Assembly (NCBI GenBank): GCA_030267965.1 | Contig: BRYA01000040.1 | Span: forward strand, 57,098-121,097 | Reading direction: 5' to 3' | Source: Triparma columacea | Taxonomy: Eukaryota; Sar; Bolidophyceae; Parmales; Triparmaceae | DNA: 64,000 nt | Shown: positions 41,623 to 51,090 of the stretch, piece after piece | Position numbering within the stretch: the stretch's first letter is position 1 | Layout: each line of letters begins with the position of its first letter | Position numbers and translations under genes: made by a program | The notes under the pieces: generated by a model | What the model was told of the DNA's origin: nothing | What the model saw: only the letters and a program-made list of their open reading frames with translations | Databases searched by the model: none

Positions 41623-43572
41623 TTACAGGTCGTCCTCGTCCGCCTCCCCACCAAAGATGTCTGGTATCTCATCGTCGTCCTCTTCAATATCAGGTATCTC
41701 CTCATCTCCATCATCTTCTTCAGCAGGATGCTTGTCGTGCATGGCGCTGGGTGGGGGCTGTGTAGGTTCGGGAGCTATATCTATCGTAGCGTAGGGGGGG
41801 TCGCAGTTGGGGGGAGGGGGGTTTGGGAGGTTTGCAGTTGCTATTGAAGGTGCTACAGTAGTAGTAGTTTCGGATGAACTAATGAGGTTTGCGTCGGTGG
41901 TGGTCGTGTCGATGGCTGCATCGTTGGAGAATTTTTTGATTGCGTCGCCCCCGTCGTTTGCGCTATCAACCGCGCCTCCGACTGCGTCTTCAACGGGACC
42001 GTTCTCCAATTCCCTCCCCCTCCTCTCCATAATCCTCGTTCTCTTCCTCTCCCACTCCTTCTCCTCTTCCCTCCCCCTTTTCTCCTGTCTCTCCGTCCAC
42101 TCCCCCCTCCTCTCGACCGTCACCTTAACGTTGCTTCTAACCCCCCTCCTAGCCCCTTTAATGATATTGTAATTATAAACCGCCTTCTCAAAGTCCATCA
42201 TATCCCTCCTCCCCCCCTCCATAGCCTTCATGCTCCCCCCGTACTCCTTCGCCAGCGCCGCCTTGATCTCCCACCCGGCTTTCCCCCCCCCCTCCTCCCT
42301 GACCCCCCAACCCTCGACCGCCCTGTAACCCTCCTCCTTGAAACCTTCCGCTACCCCCATCGCCATGCATTCACCCATTACCTTAAGTAGCCCTCCCCTC
42401 CCTCCTCTCCCCACCCTCAGTCCCCCCCGTCCGATCTCTCTCATCCTCTCCCCCAATAGTTTAACAGTTTCCCCCCCCGCCTCCCCTCTGGCAGCGCATA
42501 CCTTGAAGCACCTACAGAATTCCTCTACCCTTCCCCCATCAATCCCCCCGTTACCGTCGTACGCCGCGTCCCCCAGGACGCCGTTAGCGTACCACCCTAG
42601 GAGTTCCTTCGTCCTCCTACCTAGTGTAGCTAGACTCGCTATCACCACCCCCGCTACTGTCCACTTAACGGGGGAGGATATTGCGGAACTTAGGGAGGCG
42701 AGGGTGGAGCTGAGACCGTGGATAACAGGGGAGACGTCGAGACCCCTACTGCCGGACATTAAGATAAGGACGAGATCGACATACCACCAACCTAGGGAAC
42801 CTAGGAAGGTTACGTCTAGACAGGATGTAACCACCCACGATTTAACCGTGTCTGGGGAGGAGCTCAGGGCACGGTTAACTAGTAAGGTGTATGCCGATGT
42901 GTCGAGTCCTATTTTATCTTCGGTTTTTGAAGCACCTCGAAGAACGTTCTCCATTTCTCGGACCTTTAGGAAGACTCGGAATGCACGAGTTAACTCGAAG
43001 CGACCGCGGTCGGTGTTGCAGCGGAAACCCGGTTTTAATATCAGCTCTACGTACAGCGAAACTAACCCGGTAACGTAACGTATGTCTGAGTTGGGGGAGG
43101 AGGATGGGGTGAGGATAAGGTGGTCTATTTGCTTACGGACTGATGTTATTATGGAGTCGAAGGGGGTGTGGGCTTTTAGGGAATCTGAGGTGAAACTTGT
43201 TAGACGAATCAGACCGGATATAAAGTGAAGAGTTAACCAGGATTGTGGAGTGGAAGAGGAAAGACTCGGGAGGAGGGTTTGGAAGTGGTTGATTATTGGA
43301 TGAATTTGGGAGAATGATATAGGATAGGTGAGTGATTGGGATTTTGAAGATATGTTCATTGAGGATTCTGGGGAATTGATTGACTGGGAAGCTAGATACA
43401 TGGTAGAATCAGGGGAAGTGTCCTCGGTGGACGAGCTGGAAGTGTTGGACATTTGATGAGCAATCAATGACAGTGCATCATTGTCGCTTAGAAAGGTAGG
43501 ATCATTGATTAACGTAGGGGTTGTGCCCAATTTAGATAGAAATACGTCAAGTGATTGGGATCTAAGGGACAT
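41623..43572 (-). CDS. PELP1/Rix1-like acidic-tailed protein (tentative)
   Basis: Single exon, 649 residues. The N-terminal ~430 residues are helical and Ser/Leu-rich (for example HFISGLIRLTSF and SWVVTSCLDVTFLG). A charged Arg/Glu-rich helix follows (EKRGREEEKEWERKRTR). The end is Pro-rich, then acidic with DEEIPDIEEDDDEIPDIF. A helical body plus an acidic tail carrying IPDI motifs is what PELP1/Rix1 homologues show (pre-60S ribosome maturation). No catalytic motif is seen, so this is a tentative call. Base use shifts along the gene: the 5' third is T/A-rich and the 3' part is very G-rich on the coding strand. Confidence 0.4.
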   Translation of the reverse strand: MSLRSQSLDVFLSKLGTTPTLINDPTFLSDNDALSLIAHQMSNTSSSSTEDTSPDSTMYLASQSINSPESSMNISSKSQSLTYPISFSQIHPIINHFQTLLPSLSSSTPQSWLTLHFISGLIRLTSFTSDSLKAHTPFDSIITSVRKQIDHLILTPSSSPNSDIRYVTGLVSLYVELILKPGFRCNTDRGRFELTRAFRVFLKVREMENVLRGASKTEDKIGLDTSAYTLLVNRALSSSPDTVKSWVVTSCLDVTFLGSLGWWYVDLVLILMSGSRGLDVSPVIHGLSSTLASLSSAISSPVKWTVAGVVIASLATLGRRTKELLGWYANGVLGDAAYDGNGGIDGGRVEEFCRCFKVCAARGEAGGETVKLLGERMREIGRGGLRVGRGGRGGLLKVMGECMAMGVAEGFKEEGYRAVEGWGVREEGGGKAGWEIKAALAKEYGGSMKAMEGGRRDMMDFEKAVYNYNIIKGARRGVRSNVKVTVERRGEWTERQEKRGREEEKEWERKRTRIMERRGRELENGPVEDAVGGAVDSANDGGDAIKKFSNDAAIDTTTTDANLISSSETTTTVAPSIATANLPNPPPPNCDPPYATIDIAPEPTQPPPSAMHDKHPAEEDDGDEEIPDIEEDDDEIPDIFGGEADEDDL

Positions 43573-43965
43573 GATTCCAATTTCCTGTGGTGGGTGGAGA
43601 AAGAGCTGGAAGGCTAAGAAAGAATCATAATCTGTGACATGGGTAGTCGGCGGACCTTTTTGAGTGAGATTGCGAGACAGAGGATATCGTCAGAGTGCCA
43701 AAAAAGAAAGAAACGATAGCGACACTAACAACTCAGGAGAGTTCTGGATATGACATGAAGTTTTACTGGCGGCAACGTTTTGATGTCGCCGCGCATTTTT
43801 GACGGCTTCCCAGACCTCCGTTTTCAATTCCAAAAATAGTCCTGGAAAATTCGCGACGTTATATTGCGTGAATGTGCAATAAAAGCATTTTTGAGATGTT
43901 CGTCCCCAAAGTCACTTTTGCTGTTCATATTTATTGGGATATTTGTTGGACCAATTAAACGTGTT
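43573..43965. other. Divergent intergenic region, AT-rich toward the TGT gene
   Basis: This 393-bp gap is longer than other divergent gaps in the window. The last 150 bp are AT-rich. The frame of TGT is open upstream to 43,864 without an ATG, so 5' coding sequence could be longer if an upstream exon exists. Confidence 0.4.
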
Positions 43966-45612
43966 ATGCTTCATAAATTGTTTATAACATTCTTTAGTAA
44001 CAATATTGATAAGCGTGTAACGTCAAATATCGCATTATTGTACCTAATCATCATCATAAACTTGACTTCGAGCTCAGCCTTTTCGACATCATCAATTTAT
44101 ACTCCCATTTATACCTCCTCTGTACATACATTTAGACCTACGACCTTTCCTACTTCATCATCACTAATTATGACACCCACTACATCAATTAGAACAATAA
44201 CAACGCCAATTAGACCACATCTCAGAACACACCTTTATCTTCGTAATCCATTTCACTCTACATGGACAAACATACGTAACATTGTTACAAACAGAAAGAG
44301 AAACAATAGCACAAACACAGACACAAACCATACACTACAAAATAACTCCAAACCACTCCCGTCAGAAAGAAATAAAGGACCACCACCCCCACCCCCACCA
44401 CTACAACCATCAGATTTCCCACCCTGGTCCTACGAGCCTCGACAATTCTTCAAGCAGGAGGTTCTCCACGTGTCTTCAAAATCCTCCGCTCGCGTGACCC
44501 GTATAACAACCCCACACGGTACATTCCTAACCCCTTCCTTTGTCCTTGTCGCCACCAACGGCGTGCCAAAGGGGTGTAGTATTAGGGACGTTAGGGAGGA
44601 GAAACAGGACATGATATTCAGTAATTCTTATCACCTTATGCTTCAGCCAGGGGGGGACGTTATTAAGGACGCGGGTGGGATACATAGATTCATGGGAATC
44701 AAGGAGGGGGACCAGTGTATGGGACCCATGATCACGGACTCAGGGGGATTCCAGGTATTCAGTTTGAGGACTGGAGGTGTTAAGGAGGATTTGAAAGTTG
44801 AGGGTAAGAGAGAGGGCAGTTTCAACGATAAGGTTACGGGGAGGGAGGGCGAGATAAAGAGAGCCAAGACGGGGGGGAGCAAAAAAAATAAGAAGGGTGG
44901 GAAGGTTAAGAACGGGGAGAGGAAGAACAATGTTAGAGTCACGGAGGAGGGGGTTAAATTCTCGAGCTACAGGGACGGGACTGAGGTTTCGTTGACCCCC
45001 GAGAGCACGGTTGAGCTCCAGAAGATGTACGGGGCTGATATAATCATACCTTTAGACGAGCTCCCTAGCTACGACACCGGCAGGGATGAGCTGGTGGAAA
45101 GCCTGGAGAGGACGCACAGGTGGGAAGGGAGGAGCTTGAGGAGACACTTGGAGGAGGTTGAAGGGAGCAGCGGTATGGGGCAGGCTATGTACGGGGTCGT
45201 TCACGGGGGGGTTGAGAAGGACCTGAGGGAGAGGAGCTTGAGGTACTTGACTTCATTACCTTTTGACGGATTCGCAATTGGGGGGAGCTTGGGGGGGAAC
45301 AGGGACGAGATGGTAGACATGCTGGGGGAGGTCATGGAGACTTACAGATCCATAGAATCCTCGGGCTGGGCACCCGGTGCCGGGTTAGGGGGGGGGGATC
45401 CAGACAAACGCGCCAAGCCTGTTCACCTCCTAGGCATCGCTGACAAGGAGAGTATAGAGAGGACTGTTGGCATGGGGATAGACACGTACGATAGCTGCTT
45501 CCCGACGAGACTTGCGAGACACGGGACGCTGTTGACGAAGGGGGGGAAGGTACACATTAAAAATAGGGTGCATAGGAAGAGCTACGGGATTCCTATTGAG
45601 GAGGGGTGCCAG
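43966..45612 (+). CDS. QTRT1: Queuine tRNA-ribosyltransferase (TGT), likely plastid-targeted; 3' end lost in gap
   Basis: TGT swaps guanine 34 of certain tRNAs for queuine. Present here are ATNGVPKG, MIFSNSYHLMLQPG, the active-site DSGGFQVFSL, GVVHGG, GFAIGGSLGG and the nucleophile region GIDTYDSCFPTRLARHG. A Lys/Arg-rich insertion of ~45 residues follows DSGGFQVFSL. The visible exon ends CAG before GTGAGAGG (45613). The zinc-binding C-x-C-x2-C region is not in the window and presumably falls in or beyond the N gap. The N-terminus has a hydrophobic helix (IALLYLIIIINL) followed by TSSSAFSTSS, a SAF motif like that of complex-plastid presequences, then a Ser/Thr/Arg-rich stretch. The start is the first in-frame ATG; a later Met is possible. 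Confidence 0.88.
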
Positions 45613-45690
45613 GTGAGAGGAGGAAGGGGGGGGGGGAGGCAAGGGGATTAGTTACTGAAAAAAAAAGAAACAAACACTAAACTAAACCCC

Positions 45691-45748
45691 NNNNNNNNNN
45701 NNNNNNNNNNNNNNNNNNNNNNNNNNNNNNNNNNNNNNNNNNNNNNNN
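45691..45748. other. Assembly gap (58 N)
   Basis: The run of Ns interrupts the TGT gene. The missing TGT exon(s) need more room than 58 nt plus the visible flanks supply, so the gap size is probably an estimate or the locus is collapsed. Confidence 0.95.
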
Positions 45749-45915
45749 GGAGAAGATAATGAACGACGAGATTTGAGGACTTGGCGAAATAATACCAACG
45801 AAACTTCATCATATCATAGTGAAACCCTCGTTCAATTGTTACACATCCCACTCCAATGTCTCCCCTTCCCTTCCCTTCCCTCCCTCCCCCCCCCCCGGTT
45901 TCCTTCTCCCCCTTC

Positions 45916-47236
45916 CTACGGTTGCCACAGGACGGCTTCCCTTGCGATAAGTGCGTGTTTGCTAAGGAATTCATCCCCCCCGTCAATGATACCGTGTATG
46001 ACCGGTAGGCACTCCGCGCTCTCCCTCATTTCCTTCCTAGCGTCCGGGTGTACAGCCAGGGCAGCGACGGTCTTCAGCACGTTGATCTTAACGAGTCCCT
46101 CCGGGTCCTTCAAGAGCTTGATTAGAGGAGCTACGCCCTCGCAGGAGACGATGGCCTTCTTACCGGAGTCCGTCTGGATTATGGACATCAAGGCCTGGGC
46201 GGCGTTGGCGCGGACCTTCCAGAAGGGGTCGACGAGGAGGGAGGAGAGCTTGGACACGGCGTCGTTCTGTATGGCGGTTATCTTTGCGGAGTCCGCGAAA
46301 CAAAGGAAACCAAGAGTACCGGCTGCGTCCTTCTTTACCAGACTGTTAAGGGGTGAGAGGGGAGGGAAGAGAGAGGGAGGAGAGGAGCGAGGTGGAGGAA
46401 AGTTAGTGTGGAGGTTCTAGCAGGACCAGTTTCATAGAAAAACACCAAGGCACTTGTCAATAAAAAGTGTCCCCTCTCCTTCCCCTCCCCTCTCCTCCCC
46501 TCCCCCTCCTCTCACCTGTCCTTATGCGCAAGGTTTTCGATGCACGCCTCCACCGCGTTGCTGTCCAGTGCCTCTCTAAGTCCCACCTCGCTCTTGATGC
46601 AGTTGTAAAGCAGTTGCAGCGGCAGGTGTCTAACGTCGTCCGTCTCGGACGTCGCCTTTTTGACGAGGACCGGGACGAATCCGCCGAGGACTACCTCGTC
46701 GATTCCGGTGCGGACGGCGGTGTAACTTAGACAGCAGTCGTAAAGGTTGGAACGGACGATGGGAGAAGGGTCGGAGAGGGAAGGGAGGATTAGGGGAGCC
46801 GCGGCAGTTGAGCTTAAAGAGAAACGACCATTGGGGTCAACGGCAAGGGCTGCCAGGGCCTAAGGGGAGAGGAAGCGAAAGGTAGAAACGAGGGGGGAGC
46901 GGAGCGTTCGGGGGTCAGTTTTACTCCTTGGAGATACAGGCACACATGCTTTTCTCTCACCTTGCTAGCGGCCTCCCTTGTCTTTGTGTCGTCGTCCTTT
47001 AGGAGCTTCGTAAGGACCTCCGTTACCCCCGCCCTCGTGACCCCCCCCGCGTCCAGGGGGTTCCTAAGCTCCTCCCCCAGCACCCTAAGAGCGTTGAGGC
47101 GAAGGGTCTTGTTCTCGGACTGGGAGATCTGGGAGACTAGCTTGGGGGCCTTCAGGAGACCGAAGGCCTCGGAGACCTGGTCGGGCTGCTGGGCGGTAGG
47201 CATGGCCTTGGTCTCGTGGGACTGGGGAGCAGCCAT
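45916..47236 (-). CDS. RSPH14: Armadillo-repeat protein, radial spoke head 14 homolog-like
   Basis: Exons 47236-46961, 46859-46516 and 46342-45916 join in phase to 348 residues, about the length of RSPH14. The protein is a chain of ARM/HEAT helices: EAFGLLKAPKLVSQIS, RLNALRVLGEELRNP, VLTKLLKDDDTKTREAASKA, FVPVLVKKATSE, DPFWKVRANAAQALMSI and VAPLIKLLKDPEGLVKIN. The opening AFG..KAPKL with an adjacent R.NAL.VL helix, and the LVKK segment, fit RSPH14 (RTDR1), a ciliary axoneme protein. ARM repeats are divergent, so another ARM protein is possible. B9D2 in the same window makes a ciliary role plausible. Confidence 0.6.
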
Positions 47237-47807
47237 GGGGTGGGACTGGGGAGGGGACGGAGAGAGGGGGTTGGGATTAAGTGTTAGAGGAGTGAGGACG
47301 TATGGGGGGGGGGGGTTGGAAGTGCGCAAGGGAGACTGGGGAAGGGCTGTATACGGGAGAATGTGATGGAAGGGGAGGGGAGAGCCAGAGAGAGCAGATA
47401 AATAGGAGGAGATGGTAACGAGGCAGTTGGGGGTGGGGGAGGAGTTTTCTGTCTTTTGGAGAGAGCGTCAGTCTGGTCGTTGCTCGTTTATCGACGTACC
47501 GGAGTATTGGGGGAGACGGGAGTTTTTTTGGGACGGAAAGTGAAACAAGGAAAAGGTTGGATGGGAGGGCTGTTTTTTAGGTGAAGGGGGGGGAGGGGAG
47601 GGGGGAGGGGATGGGGGGAGGTTGTGGCATATTTTCTCAGCCCTCATGTTTAAAGCGGCCCCCTCGCGCCCCGTCAGGTGGTTGCTAAAGTGTCAATACA
47701 ACGCTTGGTTGTCCCGCTAAACGCACCATAGGGAGGAGAAAAAAAGATTAAGTCAAGGATGTGTCTGGTTTGATTTAATCTCTTTGTTCTAGTTTAAAGA
47801 CCGGCGC
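47237..47807. other. Intergenic region between two minus-strand genes
   Basis: These 571 bp are G-rich on the + strand with several G tracts (for example 47,586-47,620). They hold the RSPH14-like promoter and the GNAT terminator side. I see no RNA gene or repeat of note. Confidence 0.5.
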
Positions 47808-48584
47808 CTACGTCCCACTCTTTAGTTTCTTTCCTTCCTTACTATTGTCCTCTTGTTCATTCTTCCTCTTCCCTTCATTTTCATCATTGTCATTGTCAGT
47901 CTTTCCATCGTTAGTCTCCCCATCGTTAGTCTGTCCATCTTTAGTCTCTCCATTGTTCGTCTTTCCATCGTTTGTCACTCCGTTGTTGGTCTTCCCATTG
48001 TTGGTCTCTCCGCTGTTGGTCTTCCCATTGTCCGTCTCTCCGTTGTTGGTCTTCCCATAGTTGGTCTTCCCTTCGTTCCTCCCCCCCTCCATATTCTCTC
48101 CCTCCCCCCCGATCATAACCTCCCACCCTCCCCCCCCCCTCCCGTAGAACCCCTCCCTCCACATTCCCCTCCTCCCCCCAGCCTTCTCCACGTAGAACCC
48201 AACCTCCTCCTCCCTAGCGTGTAGGGCTAAAGCAACAGAGGCGGGGGGAGAGGTTATGTGGAGGATTAGGGAACTTCCTATACCCTTAGAACGGAGAGCC
48301 GGGGTTACTACTATGTAGTAAAGGTAGAGGCAGTCAAGTTGAGAGAAAGGGTCAGCAGAGCCTTGTCTGTCAGCAGAGCCTTGTCGGGGAGACTTTGGGG
48401 GTGTCCCTGTTACAGCTAAAGCTACGATTTGATCGTTCAACTCCGCAGTGTATACCTTCGTAGTATTCGCTTTTAACACGGTATTGTAGAACATTGGAGG
48501 AGGAGGAAGGGGAAGGAGACGGAGGAGAGGCTTGAGGAGGGAAGCCGGGGGGGGTTGGGGGTGAGTGGAGAATTTTATTACCAT
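47808..48584 (-). CDS. GNAT-type N-acetyltransferase with C-terminal pentapeptide repeats
   Basis: Single exon, 258 residues. Residues ~30-160 fit a GNAT fold: VYTAELNDQIVALAVTG, then LDCLYLYYIVVTPALRSKGIGSSLILH, where the acetyl-CoA loop R-x-x-G-I-G-S is clear, then ALHAREEEVGFYVEKAG. The substrate is unknown. Residues ~178-240 are about twelve G-[KE]-T-N-[ND] units, very hydrophilic. The end is Lys/Glu-rich. The repeat could be a disordered spacer or a region of replication slippage. The loop is standard for the family, but no acceptor specificity can be read. Confidence 0.75.
   Translation of the reverse strand: MVIKFSTHPQPPPASLLKPLLRLLPLPPPPMFYNTVLKANTTKVYTAELNDQIVALAVTGTPPKSPRQGSADRQGSADPFSQLDCLYLYYIVVTPALRSKGIGSSLILHITSPPASVALALHAREEEVGFYVEKAGGRRGMWREGFYGRGGGGWEVMIGGEGENMEGGRNEGKTNYGKTNNGETDNGKTNSGETNNGKTNNGVTNDGKTNNGETKDGQTNDGETNDGKTDNDNDENEGKRKNEQEDNSKEGKKLKSGT
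47893..48075 (-). repeat. 15-bp tandem repeat in GNAT gene
   Basis: About twelve degenerate 15-bp units encode G-[KEQV]-T-[NDK]-[NDYS]. On the + strand they read as variations of TTGTTGGTCTTCCCA. Confidence 0.85.
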
Positions 48585-48999
48585 TGGGGTTTGATGGTTA
48601 GAAATATGTGTACTGAGTATTTGATGAAGTTGCGTGGAGTATGAGTGGAGTAAAAGCGGAGTAAAAGCGGAGTTAAAAGGTGGCTTGGCTTGGAGGGAGT
48701 TCTGAGAGCGGAGAGTGGAGGTCCGAGTCTAGAGGACCGGAGACCGGAGGAGGAGAAAAAGGCAAAAAAAGAGACAAAACGCTATCAGCGCTACGTATTT
48801 AACACCAATTTCATCATCAACACCCCTATATGAATGCAAATTGCGTGAATTGAAAGCGGTAAAGCATCAAATCAGTAGTAACAGAAATAAATAGGGATCC
48901 TACTCACGCACTGTCGCTGACTCGGAGATATTATTGGATATATCATTGGTAAATCATACACCATACAAACAATACAACAACTTATACAACAACAATACA
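48585..48999. other. Divergent intergenic region
   Basis: Left half (48,640-48,760) has GGAGTAAAAGC-type short repeats and purine tracts. The right half is AT-rich and leads to the secreted-protein ATG. It presumably contains promoters for both neighbours. Confidence 0.45.
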
Positions 49000-50799
49000 A
49001 TGCCGACTATGAATGGGTTACTAAATATCCGCAAATTCCTTCCAATTCTAATCCTTCCAACAACTCTCCTTCCAACAACTGCATCTTCAGATAATTGGCT
49101 TAACCGTGATAAACCATGCTACATTATAGGTGAAGATGTGGAGTTAGACGGCCAATTAGGCGGCTCATTAGATGTGTTATCAAATTCATCATCAAATTCA
49201 ACATCAAATTCAACATCAAATTCAACATCAACAGAGAAGGTAGAGGACAGGAAAAGGATCATGGAGCAACTTAACAAATGGAGCAAGGGGATATGCAGGG
49301 AGGGAAATATCATCAGAGTCACAAGAGATTGGGGAAGGGGAGATGGAGCTGGGGGGACTAGTCATGCTACTTCTGCGAGTGACAGTGATAGCGTTGATGA
49401 ACACGTTGGCGGTGTTGGCGGTAATGACGGTGCTAATGCCGTTGACGGTATTGGTGTTGTAGGCGTCCTTGCTAAAGACGTGCTTGCTAAAGACCCTTCT
49501 AAAGATCCCTCAAAAGGTCCCTCCACCCCCCCCCCAGTCATCGTGACCCTCCTCCCCTCCTTCGAACTAAAGATAAACGAATCACCCCCCCTACCCTACG
49601 GACACGTTCACCTCTCACGTCCAAGGGTCGGTTCTCCACCACCACCAGGGATTATTTTCACACCCCCTCCCCCCAAAAATAGCGAGCAAGACGGTACGGA
49701 GAAGGAACTCAGCGACTCGGGAAAGGAAAATTCCACGTCCACAAACAACACAAAGGGGACGACCGTCTACGCTGGAGCGTCTGCGCTAACCAGGATCCTA
49801 AACACCCCTCCACAAACCTCTAATATAACCTACCTATCCTCCCACCCTGTGTATCTCTTCCACCTTTCATCTCATTTGCCGAAGGACTTCATAACCTCCG
49901 TCCCTGAACCCCTTCACGGCCTGCTTAGGGGAATGCTGAAGGATAGGGTGTGTCAGAAAGGTGTGAAACTTAAATTCACACACGACAGATTCGTTCGATA
50001 CGTCGTTAAAAACAGCAGTCACCCCAACGCAGAAACAGACGCGGATTCCACACCGTCGAACAACCTAACATCATCGGATGTATATGCAGCGTCAAGGTCA
50101 CAGCCGGATGTTATGGAGAGGATTGTTTGCCGGGATTTCGTACACGTTCCTATGACAGGGTACCCGTTTGGTTACGTAGACGAAACAGGTGTGAACGTTA
50201 AAGGTATCGTTAGACAGAGGTTCGGGGGTGAAGCTTTAAAGGTTAACGGGTGGGGATTAGGAAAGGAGGGTGTTACAATAGGGGAGGAGGGTAGGGAAGT
50301 TGAGGGGGGACAAGTGGAGGTCTCTGAAAGTCAGCTTGGGGGATTCTATGTAGGGGGGGAGGTTGGGAAGGAGTGGGAGTGCATATACGGGACTGGGGAT
50401 GGGGTAGGGGTATGGTACTACGTTGACGGGAAGGGGAGGGTTAGGGGGGTCGGGGTTATTGGGTTTGATGTTGGGGAAAATGTTGAGAGGGAGATTAGGA
50501 GGATGGTGGGGAGGAGGAGGGAGGAGGCGGTACTTTGGGGGTGCGGGAGAGGGAAAGTTAGGAAGGGGACGGGGAAGGGGAGGTGGACTAGGGAAGACGA
50601 GGGGCTGGGGTATGGGGGGGGGGGAGAGGGAGATGAGGAGGTGGGGGAAAGGAAGGAAAGGATTAGAGAGGAGGTGTTTATGACTGAGGAGGATATTAAT
50701 AGGTGGAGGAGTAAGGGGGATAACTGGTGGGGGAGCTACAGGAAGGAGGTCTACGGGGGGGGGAGGACGGATGGGTGGGGAAAATGGTTGAGGAGGTAG
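49000..50799 (+). CDS. Unknown secreted or membrane-associated protein
   Basis: Single exon, 599 residues from the ATG at 49000. An N-terminal hydrophobic stretch (FLPILILPTTLLPTTASS) looks like a signal peptide. A low-complexity SNST repeat (49,180-49,230) and an Asp/Gly-rich segment follow. Later segments look folded (YLSSHPVYLFHLSSHLPKDF, and DFVHVPMTGYPFGYVDETG). Several N-x-S/T sites and Cys fit a secreted protein. The C-terminal ~170 residues are Gly/Arg/Glu-rich from G-runs on the coding strand. I recognise no family. An earlier in-frame open stretch to 48,934 lacks ATG. Confidence 0.6.
   Translation: MPTMNGLLNIRKFLPILILPTTLLPTTASSDNWLNRDKPCYIIGEDVELDGQLGGSLDVLSNSSSNSTSNSTSNSTSTEKVEDRKRIMEQLNKWSKGICREGNIIRVTRDWGRGDGAGGTSHATSASDSDSVDEHVGGVGGNDGANAVDGIGVVGVLAKDVLAKDPSKDPSKGPSTPPPVIVTLLPSFELKINESPPLPYGHVHLSRPRVGSPPPPGIIFTPPPPKNSEQDGTEKELSDSGKENSTSTNNTKGTTVYAGASALTRILNTPPQTSNITYLSSHPVYLFHLSSHLPKDFITSVPEPLHGLLRGMLKDRVCQKGVKLKFTHDRFVRYVVKNSSHPNAETDADSTPSNNLTSSDVYAASRSQPDVMERIVCRDFVHVPMTGYPFGYVDETGVNVKGIVRQRFGGEALKVNGWGLGKEGVTIGEEGREVEGGQVEVSESQLGGFYVGGEVGKEWECIYGTGDGVGVWYYVDGKGRVRGVGVIGFDVGENVEREIRRMVGRRREEAVLWGCGRGKVRKGTGKGRWTREDEGLGYGGGGEGDEEVGERKERIREEVFMTEEDINRWRSKGDNWWGSYRKEVYGGGRTDGWGKWLRR
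49180..49231 (+). repeat. 12-bp repeat encoding SNST
   Basis: Four to five near-perfect AAATTCAACATC units follow a TCATCAAATTCA start. They encode N-S-T-S and are likely O/N-glycosylatable, slippage-prone sequence. Confidence 0.85.
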
Positions 50800-51090
50800 A
50801 TGATTATTTTGCTGTAGATTATTGCTGATTTGTTAATATACGAAGACGGTGTTTATTGCGTATTATTCGTGGCGTCGTAAGGTGTGAGTTTTTGGGGTAA
50901 CGTAACCCCAACATTTCTTCCGATTTCTGGAGGATTATCTTCATTTTTTCTTCTCATTTTCTTCACTCTCTTCCATTGCATTTGTTTGTCTTTCAAACGC
51001 ATTGAAACTCCTATTTTAACCTTCTTATACCTCAATTGCTTCCTTCCGTCTCGTTCTTCCGTCTCATTCTTCGACCTCAAGCTAAATAAG

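Noticed and set aside
45749..45915. 3' exon of TGT after the gap
   Set aside because: No frame shows the expected zinc motif or an acceptor in phase; the exon must lie within the missing sequence or be lost.
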